DNA of 64,000 bases, taken from the NCBI GenBank assembly GCA_000729835.1, contig JFHB01000145.1, positions 1 through 64,000 on the forward strand. The letters run 5' to 3'. Under the pieces are notes generated by a model. That model worked only from the letters and a program-made list of their open reading frames with translations. It made no database searches and was not told where the DNA came from. Positions within the stretch are counted from its first letter, which is position 1, and every line of letters begins with the position of its first letter. Positions 37,879 to 49,871 of the stretch are shown here, piece after piece. The translations under genes and the position numbers were made by a program. The DNA is from Atkinsonella hypoxylon (Eukaryota > Ascomycota > Sordariomycetes > Hypocreales > Clavicipitaceae).

Positions 37879-40071
37879 CTAGTAAGGTTACATCTTGCTT
37901 CTAGAAGGTACTTAAAACTATAATTAAGTAGTATATATTAGGTGTTAATATATATCTTGCTTATTAGGTTGCTTAAAGCTACTAGTATTAACAATTCTTT
38001 AGGCCTCTAAGGAGCAAACTTTTAGTATACCTTATAATAGGAAATTATTGCTTAAACTATATTCTAGAGCCCTTTCTAAAAGTACTTAATTCTAGCTATT
38101 TAAAATATAACTTCTATACCTTTATAACCTATTTACTTATATAAAGCCTTAACAATCTTCTTCTGTTGCATTAGGTCTTTAATAACTAAGGTAGAACTTT
38201 TTATTATACTAGTTAGTCTCTTCTATAATAGGCCTTTATCTAAGAAGTATTGCTTAGCACTTATATAAAGTTGCTTATACTTACTCTTATTTAGATTAAA
38301 TAGTCTTTATAACGTTAAAAGGAAATCTATAATTTATTAAGTTCTAGGAGTATAGTATACTCTATTGTACAGCTAGATCTTATTAACGTTAAGCTATAGG
38401 TTAATAAAATCTTTAATGTTCCCTTTAGCTGCTTAATCTAATGCATTAAAAGGCCTACTCTCTTTATATAATAAAGTATTAGCTATTTTGTTTTTTTCTC
38501 CTAGAATATACCTAGCTGTAAAATTAAATAGTATAATATAGCTAATCTATTGTATAATAAGCGCGCCTAGAATGTTATTAATAGTGCTATTAAGCTAATA
38601 TATAAGCACTTAAGAATTAGTCTTTAGAGTAAAGGGAACTCTATAGAGATAAATTTATAGCCTTCTTAATATATAAACAATAGCTCTATATTCCTACTTT
38701 ATTCTATTATACTTAATTTCTAAATTACTTTAATATCTACTTTTATATTATATAGAGTGTTATTATCTATTAACAATTTACATTAAAACTACTCTTTATT
38801 CTTTTAAGCTTATATTAACTATTAATATAATTTCTTTAGCGCCTAGGCTAAGATTAATTATTATAAGAACTAGTGTAGTTATTATTATATACTTAAGGAC
38901 CTCTATAGCGTTCTTTTAGTCTAGTTCTTAAGTTTACTTAATACCTTTCTTAAGTAAGATTATAAGAAGCTTAGCTTTTATAGAGTAATACTATACCTAA
39001 ATATAATAATAGCCTATAAGCCTAAAAAAGAATCTAACCTTAAAAACATTCTTATACTCTATTTACTCTAGAATCTTTATTACCTTTACTTCTAAAGGTT
39101 TTCTTCTATTAGTACTATATATAAATCTAACAATCTCTATAGTCTTTTAGTATAGCTTTAATTTTACAGTAGATATAGTATAACTAGCTAGCTTAATATT
39201 AATAAGGACTTTATTAATATTAATTAAATATTCTATAATATATCTTTATATATTAAGCAACACTTTCTCTCTATTATATATAGTAGTAAGGCCTTTTACT
39301 GCAATATTATCTAAGAAAGGCTTATAAGTATAAGAAATTAGGTTAAAAAGAATTCTCTTTACTATTTAAATAAATTAAGCAATAAAGTTAGTTACTCCTT
39401 AAGGAAGTATATAAAGTTATAGAAGCTCTATTGCTGTTAAAATTGTTGTTAAGTTCCTGCTTTTCTCTATAAGTAGCACCTAGTTATAGCTTAATAGTAA
39501 ATTAATAACTAAAAGTATCTTATATATCCTAAATTCTTTGCTAAAAGCCTTTACTCCTTCTAGAATATAAGCATTCTATATTGTAATCTTATTGTAGGCT
39601 GTTGTAAATAGCACTAGCTATATCTCTTTATCCTTCTTTATTACTAAAAAGTAAGGGTTTCTATAAGATCTATAGCTCTCTTCTAATAACCTATACTAAA
39701 GCTTCTTTTTTAATAAATTAACTAGTCTCCCTTATAGGCTAATAGGTATTAGTATTAACTTTACTTTCTAAGCTCTATAAGTAATAGTATAAATAACTTA
39801 AGGCAGTGCAACTAGAGAATTAATCTTTCTACACTCTAATAAGTCCTACGCTAGTGCTGCCTCTTAGTTATAGAGAATTTCCTTAAAAACATTAACTTCT
39901 TCTACTGTTAAATGTTCTTACACTTGCCTAACTATTTAATTTAAGCGCTCTTTTGTTATTTAGAATCCTTAGGGCTTTTTGCTAAATCTTCCTGTAATAT
40001 ATTTAGCATATTTTCTTGATTTATCTAAGTGTACTTTTACCTGTTTCTACTTCTTCTGTTTCCACTTAGGG
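37879..40071 (-). pseudogene. Gypsy-M outer copy, RT to integrase N-terminus (inactivated)
   Basis: This block lies between the inner Gypsy-M and Copia-2. It corresponds to 31621-33800 of the inner copy. It encodes, on the minus strand, most of the RT, the RNase H and the integrase zinc domain. The RT catalytic box near 39300-39316 reads FLDN, so the first Asp is kept and the second is lost, whereas the inner copy lost both. The block starts with CTAG (target duplication of the inner Gypsy-M) and ends with TAGGG (40067-40071, duplication of Copia-2). TAA/TAG stops are frequent. Confidence 0.8.
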
Positions 40072-40594
40072 TATCAAAAGGTGGATAGAAGAGATAACAG
40101 AAGAGAGAGAAGATGAAGAAGCTTCTAGTGTGTAGAAGAGTGTGAATTGCTTGCTTAATTCCTCTAACTTAGGAGGGAGGAAGCGGTCTATATATAGCTA
40201 ATTCTAAGAGAGAAAGAAAGAGAAGAGAAGAAGGAAAAACAAGAAGAGGGATAGCTAAATACCCGAAAATCCTGCAGCTTGTAGAGCGAGAGAATTCTAA
40301 GAGATACTAAGTGATCCGTTGCACTGCCTCTATAAGAGGGGCTAATATTAGTGTATATAGAGCTCTATAATAAAGGAAAGATAACAGACTAGATAACCCC
40401 TGTTGTATTCTATCCTAGTCTACTACACCTACTTGTTTCCTACACTTAGTTGTTGTAACTAAGTTCCTTTATGCTACTGTTGGAGTAGTTGTGCTAGTAA
40501 CAGCTGTTAGAGCTAATGTTGCATGAAGCTGGCGATGTTAGTATCGCTGGTGTTGTAGCCACTTTTAGCACTAGTGTTAAAGCTACTTTTAATA
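40072..40594 (-). repeat. Copia-2 3' LTR
   Basis: This LTR has 9-bp inverted termini: TATCAAAAG at the start and, in the partner, CTTTTGATA at the end (mutated to CTTTTAATA here). On the minus strand the adjacent internal sequence CTAGGGGGGTA (40595-40606) is a good polypurine tract. Confidence 0.92.
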
Positions 40595-40609
40595 TACCCC
40601 CCTAGATAG

Positions 40610-43600
40610 GTTGTTAGTTAATAAGCTATCTATTTCTCTTTAGAGTCTTTAAGCTCTTTAAGCTTAACAAGACTTTCTACATCTATAAAACTAAGTTAAT
40701 TACAGAAGGTAACGAATTTCTAACTAATAAGAGCTTTAGTGAGTCTATTAGCAACTATATCTGCTGTTAGTGTATAAGAGAGCTGGAAGAGGCCTTCTTT
40801 ATAGGCCTAACGAAGCTAACAGTTATAAACATTAATGTGTTTTAAAGCAGTCTTAATTTAAGGAATGTTAAGAGTTATAAGACAAATTGTCTAAAGGTTA
40901 TTACATTAGATAATAGGGGGTTAGTTGCTGATATCTAGCTTAAGACCTAATTAGTTAAGAAGCCTAGATACAGAGATTAAGTCTTTTACTGTTGTAGAAA
41001 GAGCTAGAAGCTCTGCTTCTGTAGAGGAAGTTGTAACTGTAGGTTGCTTAGTTACTTGCTAACTAATTGCTCCACTAAAGAGACTAAAGAAAGAGCCTTA
41101 TAACAATTTACAGGTTTCTTTATCGTTAGCGTAAGCAGCATTAGAAGCTACTATAAGCTCTTGTTAGTTGCTATTAGAGAATTAAATAGCAAGAAATCGA
41201 GTGAGAAAGAGGTAGATAACTACTCCTACAGCTACTTCGTGGTGATATTTAAAGGGATTCTAAAGGTGCTTAGAGAGTCTAGATACAGCAAGAGCTATAT
41301 CTAGCCTTGTTATTGTAGAAGGGTAGTTAATAGAACTAATAAGCTTCTAATACTAGTATATCTGTTAAGAAGAGGCTTATTGCTAGTTCCTTTTAAGTTG
41401 TTGTTCTAGAATTAGGTAGGTTTTCTTAGGTATCTTTCTAGAGAGGAATTTATTAGCGATTTTCTCTATATAAGAGTCTTATAAAAGCTAGGTCTTTTGA
41501 AGCTTTTAATTGCAGATAATACAAATTCTAAGAAACTACTTTAAATCCCCTAGGATCTTTATCTTGTAACTGTCTTAAAGTCCTTATGCAATTCCTTATG
41601 CCTTATCCCTGTTTTTAGATTGGAAGATAAGTACAATATTATCTATAAAGTAGAAGATAACTACTGTATCTAAAATTATAATATAAGGGTCTTCTGTAAC
41701 TACCTATAGTTGTAGTTTTTAAAGAGTTAAAGAGAGATCTTTCTGCTAGAGATAGGGGGACCTCCTTAGGCTATATAGAGCCCTAAGAAGCAACAAAGCC
41801 TATTCTAGTTTCTTAAATCTATTAGGATAATTAATGTAAATAGTTTTATCTTAAAGACTATTAGTAAAGGTAGAGATAGCGTCTATTTAGATAGAATTAA
41901 GGTTGAATTTCGTTAGAATTACTATAAGGATTTAAAAGGATCTAGCTATAAGGGTTGCTGCATAAGTCTCTTTTAAGCTTATAGGTTAAAGGTCTTCTCT
42001 TATATAGATTCTAGCTTTAAATTAAGTAAGGTATTTATACTTGTTGAATTTATACTTAAAGACCTAGGTAAGAGGAATTAGCTTGTATCCAGTAGGAAGA
42101 TCTATAACTAGTGTTGGTTAAAAGGTTCCCTTTTCCTAGTTATTGTTAAATTCCTTTATTGCTGCCTCTTTAAACTTATTAACGAATTAGTGTTATTGTA
42201 GCTCTTTCTAGTTCCTAGGTTTAAGGGGAAGAGTTTATTAATAAAGTCTTTCCTTTATGCCTAGTAGGAAGCTACTAGTAAAGGCGAAGTTAGAAGAATT
42301 ATAGGTAGCTAGTCTTGCTGACCTATAAGGGTTAGTTAGTTGTAGAAGCTGTTAAAGAGACTAAGGCTCTAGACTTAGTGTTAATAACTAGGAAGGTTCC
42401 TATTGTTAAGGAGGTTCCTTATCTATAGAGGGTTCTATAGAGGAAGTAAAGTCTTAGTATTCTTCTAGGTTTAATATAGGTAGAAGCTGCACTTCTATAA
42501 GTGTAGTTAGTTAGAAGTCTTTAAATTTAAAGGTTAATTTAATGTGTGCTAGAAGCTAGATTTAAACTTCTTATTCTTACTAAATAGGTTGCTTTTTGTG
42601 TAGGTTATAGAAGGAAGATTCGTTAAAAGTAACGTCTCTTACTCTTTTAATCTTGTTTTTTGTTAGAATCTAGATACAGAAGATATTTAAGGAATTGTAA
42701 CTAACTAGGTAACTAATCTCTATATAGAGCAAAGTCTTAAGTTCTTGTTTAGCTATATTCTTAAGAGCTTCTAGTGTAAAAGGATATACTCTATAACTAA
42801 AGGCTTTAAGGAAAGAGATATCTAGCTTAAGGAAGCTAGAATATCTAGTATCCTTGTTGTTTTCGGAAAGCTAAGTGTAGAATACCTAAAAAGGGGTCTT
42901 CTAATCTATGCCTTGTTAAGGGGTTCTATTATATAAGAAGGTTGCTGTTTTCTAGAGTTTAGGCTATAATTCAGAAGGCAAATTCAAGGAAAGCTGTAAG
43001 GTTCTAGCTTTAGTAGCTATTATACCCCTTAATCTTTTAGCTTAACTGTTTTAGGCTGAGGTATATAGTGCTATTAGCTTATCTTTAATTCCTTATTGCT
43101 GGATCTAGGTTGTGTAGTCTTATTAAAGACCTCTTTTGTTGTCTTAATAGATAATATAGATATCTAGTTGCTATTGTCTCTTTATATAGTTATTAAAGAC
43201 TTTAAGCTTTAAGACTAACTCTTGTTAAGTTAAAGAAAATAAAGGATAATACGTAATTATCTTTATAAAATTATCCTTTATAAGGAGAGCTAAATTAGAA
43301 CTATTATATCCTTATTCTAGCTTAAAGATATCGATAAAGACTTTCTAGAAGGGTTTAGGACTAAAGCCTAGAGGAGGTTCTCTGTTGATTTTCCTAGTTG
43401 CCTTTAAAAGAGAATAAGCTTCGCATTTGATTTTTGTAAATCCAGTAATCTTAGCTCCTGTAGTTACTTCTACTAGGTGTTCGAGAGCTTCCTTGTTAGG
43501 ATGCCCTAATCGTTAATGCCACAGGTCTGCTGAAGCTAAAGAAGTTAAAAAGGAACTAATAGGTTAATTGTTAATTTCGTTGAATTTAATGGTTAGTTGC

Positions 43601-45075
43601 CTGTAGTTCCTTATTGTTTAGAAGAGGTTGCTTAAGTCTTTTGTAACCCAACCTGTCTTTAGATTCCAGTTGTATCTAGCTTGTAGAAGCTTATCTAGGC
43701 TTGCTATATTGGTGTAGAATGTAGGAATAAAGGCAACCTATTAAAGTTAGAAGAGTCCTTTGTTAGTTCTAACAAGAACGCGGCTGTATCCTAGAATAGG
43801 AAGGCTTAAATCTCCAGCAAAGATCTATTGTGTTGTAGTAGCTTCCTTATAATCTAATAACCTATCTAGGTTATTAGTTATATAGATGTTAGAGCTAGAA
43901 TCGAGAATCTAGGAGTCCCTTAAAGGATAAGGGGTATTTAAATTGCTAAATAAAGAAGATAGATTTACAAAGGCAGAACTAATAACTAGATTTAAGGAAG
44001 AAGAAGATAAAGAGGATCCCTTAGGAAGAATATCGTTGCTAATAGATAGGTTATCCTTTTTAAATGTGTATATTACCTTCTTTATTGACTTATCGTTCTT
44101 GAGTTTTTGTTAAATAGATTCAATAGTTTTATCGTTAGGTTTCTAGTCTTTTAGTCTGTTGTTGCTCACTAAGTAATAACACTTACTATACTTATAAGAC
44201 TTTCTACAGATGTATATAGGATTTAAATTCGAATTTAGTAGATTTAGCTGTTTTAAAGAAGAAGAAGGAGCTTTCTAGTCCTAGAAGTTAGCAAAGGATC
44301 CGTTGTTGTTAGCCTTTGTTTAGCTTTTAAAAAGATCTACAATTTAGTGGCTATTTAGTATCTTTTCCTTCTAATTAGGCTTATTAAAGATCGATTTATC
44401 TCTAATTCTGTTGTGCTAATAGGTTGAAAAGGAAGGGTTAATTTGCTGAACAGCATTAAGGAAGTCTAAAGTTGGCTGAAGATTGTAGGTATCTAGAAGA
44501 TTAATTTGCTGTGCTTCTAAGAGTACCTTCTTGTAGGAAGTAACAAATTCCTTTATCTTAGTTCTAGAAGGGCTTTTTAATATAGCCTTATATTAAGAGA
44601 GTACTTCTTTTTTGTTATCCTAAGATATTAGCTTTAATTGTTGTTAAAGAAGAAGGATCTACTTAGCGATATTATGTTTATAGCTAATAGTTTTATAGTA
44701 GTTACTAACCGTTTTAACTATCTATTGTTAGATGCTGTTAAGGGCCTTCTTCTAGTTGTAGTAGTCCTAGATCTTTATTCGATATTGTATGTAGAGGAAC
44801 TGTAGAATAGAGAATTTGTAGTTATCTAAATCTCCTACTACAGTAACCTTTTTGTTAACATCCTTAGGTATTAGTTCTTGTGGCTTAGTTAGTTCCTCTT
44901 TATCGTCCTCTGCTGGATCTAGGTAGTTCTAGACTCCTTCGTTTGTTGCGTATTTTTCGATAACTGAAATCTAACGATTCCAGTCTCTTGCTGTACAAAG
45001 TTGGTATTGAGCTGTTAATCCAAGCTCTGTAGTGGAATCTATAGTGAAAATCCAGTAGATTAATCGATAATGAAT
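40610..45075 (-). pseudogene. Copia-2 gag-pol polyprotein (inactivated)
   Basis: This is a Copia-type polyprotein read on the minus strand. The gag N-terminal part near 45000-44900 reads LGLTAQYQLCTARDWNR, where a stop replaces the following codon, probably a former Trp. A zinc knuckle region with CRKS and KCYYL lies at about 44163-44220. The protease-type site reads LDSSSNIYITNN near 43850-43905 (usual DSGS). The integrase zinc region has RLGHPN and KCEAY near 43370-43520, where the last Cys is Tyr. RT has FIDN at 41638-41649 in place of YVDD. RNase H ends with LTKAL near 40840. Fewer stops than in Copia-1, but catalytic residues in RT and protease are changed. I found no clear start codon. 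Confidence 0.82.
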
Positions 45076-45390
45076 CCGTTTTGTGATTAGGGTTGAATTC
45101 GCTGTGGAATTTGTTGTTGAATTTGGTGTAAATTTGAGACCAAAAATTGATGTTGTACTTTGCTGTTAGATTTAAAACTAATGCCGAAAGAAAATCAGGA
45201 AGTTAATTTGAGGGAATTGTTCTATTTTCAAAGACGAATTTAGAACAGAAGTCGGATTTTGAATTGGAGCAAAATCCGTAGTGAAAATCAGGGCGCTTTT
45301 AGTAGCGTAACTGCTTAACTTGTTGTTGAATCGTTACGAGTGTTATCTCTTCAAAAAGGGGTTGATGACTAACTCCTTCTGCTAACCCTC

Positions 45391-45421
45391 TAGGGTTAGG
45401 GTTAGGGTTAGGGTTAGGGTT
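45391..45421. repeat. Telomere-like TTAGGG tract inside Copia-2
   Basis: About five copies of TAGGGT run in perfect tandem. Just before them is AACCCTCTAGGGTT (from about 45384), which can fold as a hairpin. TTAGGG is the usual telomere repeat of filamentous fungi. Here it lies inside the leader of a retrotransposon, so it is interstitial and not a chromosome end. Confidence 0.9.
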
Positions 45422-45450
45422 GATATTACGTGATTGATATTAAAGAGGTT

Positions 45451-45587
45451 GTTATTGTAATAGATAACGGAGAAAATGTTATTGTTGTTAATAACAAGAA
45501 AAGATGTTATTGTTGTTAATAACGAGAAATTTGTTATCGTTGTTAATAACGAGAAAAGATGTTATTGTTGTTAATAACGGGAAAATC
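45451..45587. repeat. Tandem array of 27-28-bp palindromic units
   Basis: About five units start at 45451, 45478, 45506, 45533 and 45561. The common core is GTTATTGTTGTTAATAAC, whose ends are inverted repeats (GTTATT and AATAAC), followed by a GAGAAAAGAT-like spacer. The first unit is the most divergent. Confidence 0.85.
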
Positions 45588-45740
45588 ACGTGGTATAGTG
45601 CGAAGCACGTGACCGTGTGATAAAAAGAGTGTTATTGAAGATACTAGGTATCTATAATAACAGAATAATGTAAATAGCTTTAGGGAGCTAAAGAAGATAA
45701 TAGAGTTATTAAAAAAGGTAAAGATGCTAAAGAAGGGCAA

Positions 45741-45754
45741 ACCGGGCTTATAAC
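45741..45754 (-). promoter_or_regulatory. Copia-2 primer-binding site
   Basis: ACCGGGCTTATAAC (plus strand) abuts the 5' LTR. The core is the same anticodon-arm-like sequence as in Copia-1, although the LTRs of the two families are unrelated. This indicates a shared primer. Confidence 0.7.
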
Positions 45755-46277
45755 TATTAAAAGGTAGATAGAAGAGATAACAGAAGAGAGAGAAGATAAA
45801 GAAGCTTCTAATGTGTAGAAGAGTGTAAATTGCTTGCTTAATTCCTCTAACTTAGGAGGGAGGAAGCAGTCTATATATAGCTAATTCTAAGAGAGGAAGA
45901 AAGAGAAGAGAAGAAGGAAAAACAAGAAGGGGGATAGCTAGATACCCGAAAATCCTGCAGCTTGTAGAGCGAGAGAATTCCGAGAGATACTAAGTGATCC
46001 GTTGCACTGCCTCTATAAGAGGGGCTGATATTAGTGTGTGTAGAGCTCTATAACAAAGGAAAGATAACAGACTAGATAACCTCTGTTGTATTCTATCCTG
46101 GTCCACCACACCTACTTGTTTTCTACACTTAGTTGTTGTAACTAAGTTCCTTTGTGCTACTGTTGGAGTAGTTGTGCTGGTAACAGCTGTTAGAGCTGAT
46201 GTTGCATGAAGCTGGCGATGTTGGTATCGCTGGTGTTGTGGCCACTTTTGGCACTGGTGTTGAAGCTACTTTTGATA
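45755..46277 (-). repeat. Copia-2 5' LTR
   Basis: This 523-bp LTR ends CTTTTGATA and is followed by target duplication TAGGG (46278-46282). The outer ~120 bp are notably GC-rich for the window. Confidence 0.92.
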
Positions 46278-49200
46278 TAGGGTCTCTATTAGGCGTAAAT
46301 CTATCTAAGGGAATATTATCTCTTAGCAGAATCTTAACAGCTTTCTGCTTATATAATGTGTTTACCTTTAGATTAATTAGTTGTAATTGCCTTAAGGGCT
46401 AAATCTTCTCTACAGCCTCTTTAAGTTAGCTTCTATACTAGTTAGCTATTCCCTTTATTATAAGGTTAGTAATAGCTGCGCCCTTATTCTCTATTATAGG
46501 CACTAGCTCCTTATTATTATTTAACTTAGCTTTAAGACCCTCTTTAACTATTTAATTATAAACTAAATCCTTAGATAACTTATTAATTAAGATTAGATTA
46601 ACGCTAGTAGCTATTGCTTTATCTATTGTAGTTTTCTATTTAATACTTCTAGTAACCCTTAAGACTAATATAATATTACTAAAACAGTACTTTAAGAGAA
46701 GCTTACCTCCTTTATTACTGTACTTAAAGGTAACTTTAGCTATATATATAAAAGGTATTTTAAGGATTAATTATATATATAAAGACTTTAGTGTAATATA
46801 AAAGCAAATTAGCGTTTAAATATTTCTAAGGTATAGCTTTATTATTACCTCTTTTAACATTATAAGCTTATATAATGTAAAAGATATAGTAGTAGTCTCT
46901 TGCTTTATTAGAGTTATTTTTAAATTAAGCTCTTTAATAAGATCCTTAGTAATAATGTTCCTTTATAAACTATAATCTATAAGACTATTAATAAGTAAAG
47001 AGTTTAGGCTTTTAAGTTATACTTAAAGGTAAAGTAAGTTCTATAAATAGCTTATAATTACTTTTAGCTTTAGAATACTATTTAATTCTTTAATATAAAG
47101 CGTATTTACCTATAGGTTTATAATAAACTTCTTCTCTTTAATATAATTCCCTATATATTCTTATATAATATTCTATAAATCCTTCTAGATACTACTAAGT
47201 AGTTATCTTATATATTTATTAGTAATATCTTCCTTATTGTTTTCTGCTGCCTCTTTAACTATAGTAAATATTATCTTAATAACATTAATTAATTAATCTT
47301 CTTACTCCTTAACTCTTTACCTCTTCCTTAGAATAAAATATAGAGGTATAACTTTAGCACTTATTCTATTAATATAATAGACTTTATTAACACTATCTAC
47401 TTATATTAAGCATTTATTCTCTATTACTTCTATAAGTATAAGCATTAGTTAGTATAGGTTTTATAAGCTAACTTTAATCTTTTTCTAAAAAATATCTTTA
47501 AATAATTATATAAGAAGCTATACTTTTATATCTATAGAGCTATCTTTCTTAGCTTTCTTTTCTTTCCTTTTAGCTTAGTCTTCTAAAGCTCCTTCTTACT
47601 TAGTAGAGCGTTATATCTCTATAGTATAGACTCTAAAGGGCTAGGCTGTAATTCTCTTCTTAATTAGTATATAAAGAGTCCTTCTAGGTCTATATTCCTT
47701 TATCTTAAACGTTAAAGTTACTGTAGTACTGTTAATAGAGTCCCTCTTAAGAATAGCTTCTAGCAGAATATATATTAAGTAATAATTAGAAATATTAATT
47801 TTATTAAAGATTTAATCTAATATTTCTCTCTCTTTCTTACTAGGCTTCTAATAGTTTAACGTTTTTCTACTAAATTCCTTAACTTAAGAACAATACTATC
47901 TTATAATACAGTAGTTAAAGCAATTAACTTAGAACACTATAAGCCTATAAAGATAACTTTCTATACTAAAGAAGCTTTATATAAGAATAAGTAGCACTAA
48001 ATTATTTAATTCTACTATTAAGATACTTACTCTTTAATTATACTTTATAAAGCTAATCTTATTGTTATATTAGTAAAACTAGCATTAATCTATATAATAA
48101 CCTTCCTTACTACAGTAATAGTAGTAATACTGCCTTATATAGCTTCTAGTTGTATAGGTTCTAAAGCTTTAGGTATTATTATATATATTAATAGCGTTAA
48201 TATATATATTCTACCTTTTCTCCTTCTTTTTTCTAAATTTCTCTTTAAAAAGCTTTATAATATTTATCTTTAAAACTACCTACTTTATAAGTATAATCTT
48301 TATATCTTTAAACTTCTAGATTAAATTATCTATTTAATCTTTTACTTCTAAAATAAGCTATATAATTTCCTTAGCCTTATAACTAAAATTACTTATACTA
48401 TAATACTTAAGACTTCTTCTGCTTAAAGGTATATAAAGGTAGTTCTTTCTATTATTATAAAGTTTAGAATTACAGTCTTCTAGCTCTATTCTAGCTTATA
48501 TATACTAGCTAAGCTGCTTTAATAACTCCCTATAGAGTATTGCAATAAACTTAGCTCTAGTAACTTTTATTTAATCTATAAAGCTAGTAAGTATAGCATT
48601 TAGTAAAGCCTTATAAATATAATTAAACTAAGAGGTTATACTACACTATATATAGAGCTTAGCGCTAATTATAGTAGCTTAATGTTCTTAAAGCTAATAA
48701 AGAGCATTCTTTATAGTTCTTAAATAGTTTCTTTTTAGGTCTTTAAGCTTTTTATTAGCTTACTTCTTTTAATCCTAAAGAGTAGCTTTATACTAAAGTA
48801 AAAGCTACTTCTTAGCTTTCTTCTAATTATATAAGGTATAAATAACCTTTATATACTTATAGATTAATAGGTTAATATAATAAATAAATATCTTTTACTA
48901 GTTTTCCTTTAGAATAAATAAGGTCTCTATTTTTAGCTTAAAGCTAGTTAAGTAATTAAGAATATTTTCTCCCTTAAATTAGTGTATATTAAACTTCTTA
49001 TTAAAGGTAGCCTAAGCTTACTACTTTTTAATAGCTTTACTTATAGCTTTAGTAAGAGCCTTATAAAGTATAGCTATAGCGCTACTAGTGCTAGCCTTTT
49101 TGTCTTAAGTATTTAATTCTATTATAACCTTAGGTTCTAAAACAACTTTTTTAGAAGATTTACTAGATTAATTAGAGCTAGTATTAGCTGCTTTAGATAT

Positions 49201-49871
49201 AGAGCTTATGCTTTTCTTTAAGGAATATAGAATATTAAACTTATATAAATAATTAGTAGAATAGCTTAATATAGAAGGTAGATATAAAGAGAATAATTAA
49301 TCTTACTTAGTAAGAAGTATATAATATATATAATTCTCTATATTAGCTATACTTTTAATGCTCTTACCTTCTGCTTCTATAGTTATATAAACTTTTAACA
49401 CTAAGATATAGAGGCTAAGAACTTAATTGCTAATAATAGTAAATATAAAGATAACTACTAAAATAAAGATAAAAGAGAAATTTTTCTCTATAATTAAATA
49501 ATTATAACGTTTAAAGGACCTAAAAACTTCCTTTTTACTGTATTAAGGCTATTTTAGCTAAGGGTAAAATAGGGGTTAAATAGGCTAGCTAGTATTTATA
49601 ATATAGTAATTATTTTTAACTAGGCCTAGCCCTTCTTAGCTTAAAAAAGCTACAGAAATTTTCTCTCCCTCTTAATTAAATAATCCCTTATAATATAGAG
49701 CTTTTATCTTTATAATTTCCTTTTTTCTTATATTAATAATGTTTAAGCTAAAGTGCCTTTCTATCTTTAATGCTTAGTAGCTTTTTCTTCTTTCTTTTAG
49801 GATCTCTATAAAAAACCTTTTAATTATATAACGCACTTTAATTAGAATAAGTCTCTAGTAAAGCCTCTATT
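46278..49871 (-). pseudogene. Gypsy-M outer copy, gag and protease (inactivated)
   Basis: This block corresponds to about 33805-37398 of the inner copy. Read on the minus strand from 49871, it contains gag, the degenerate zinc knuckle region near 48090-48140, a retropepsin-like region near 47010, and the protease-RT linker, up to the Copia-2 insertion point. It differs from the inner copy mainly by transitions in both directions, so each copy was mutated independently. A short open frame at 46199-46402 on the plus strand spans the Copia-2 LTR junction and is not a gene. The gag start codon was not identified. Confidence 0.75.

Larger units (their letters stand above)
45076..45740 (-). other. 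Copia-2 5' leader with repeats
   Basis: This ~0.66-kb stretch lies between the primer site and gag. It holds a telomere-like tract, a short tandem array of palindromic units (both listed separately) and two CACGTG palindromes near 45587-45612. A 65-codon open frame across 45543-45740 appears to be chance in the AT-rich array. Confidence 0.6.
40072..46277 (-). mobile_element. Copia-2 LTR retrotransposon, least damaged element
   Basis: This 6,206-bp Copia element on the minus strand is unrelated in LTR sequence to Copia-1. It is flanked by TAGGG (40067-40071 and 46278-46282) and inserted in the RT region of the outer Gypsy-M. The uninterrupted target is readable near 33805 in the inner copy. 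The two 523-bp LTRs differ mainly by C/T and G/A. Base composition is visibly more balanced than in its surroundings, and long stretches of gag and protease read with few stops. This suggests a later insertion or weaker mutation. Confidence 0.93.

Noticed and set aside
45391..45421. Chromosome end
   Set aside because: Only ~31 bp of TTAGGG-type repeat, flanked on both sides by Copia-2 sequence, so it is interstitial.
45451..45587. CRISPR array
   Set aside because: Units are contiguous palindromic repeats without unique spacers, in a fungal retrotransposon leader.
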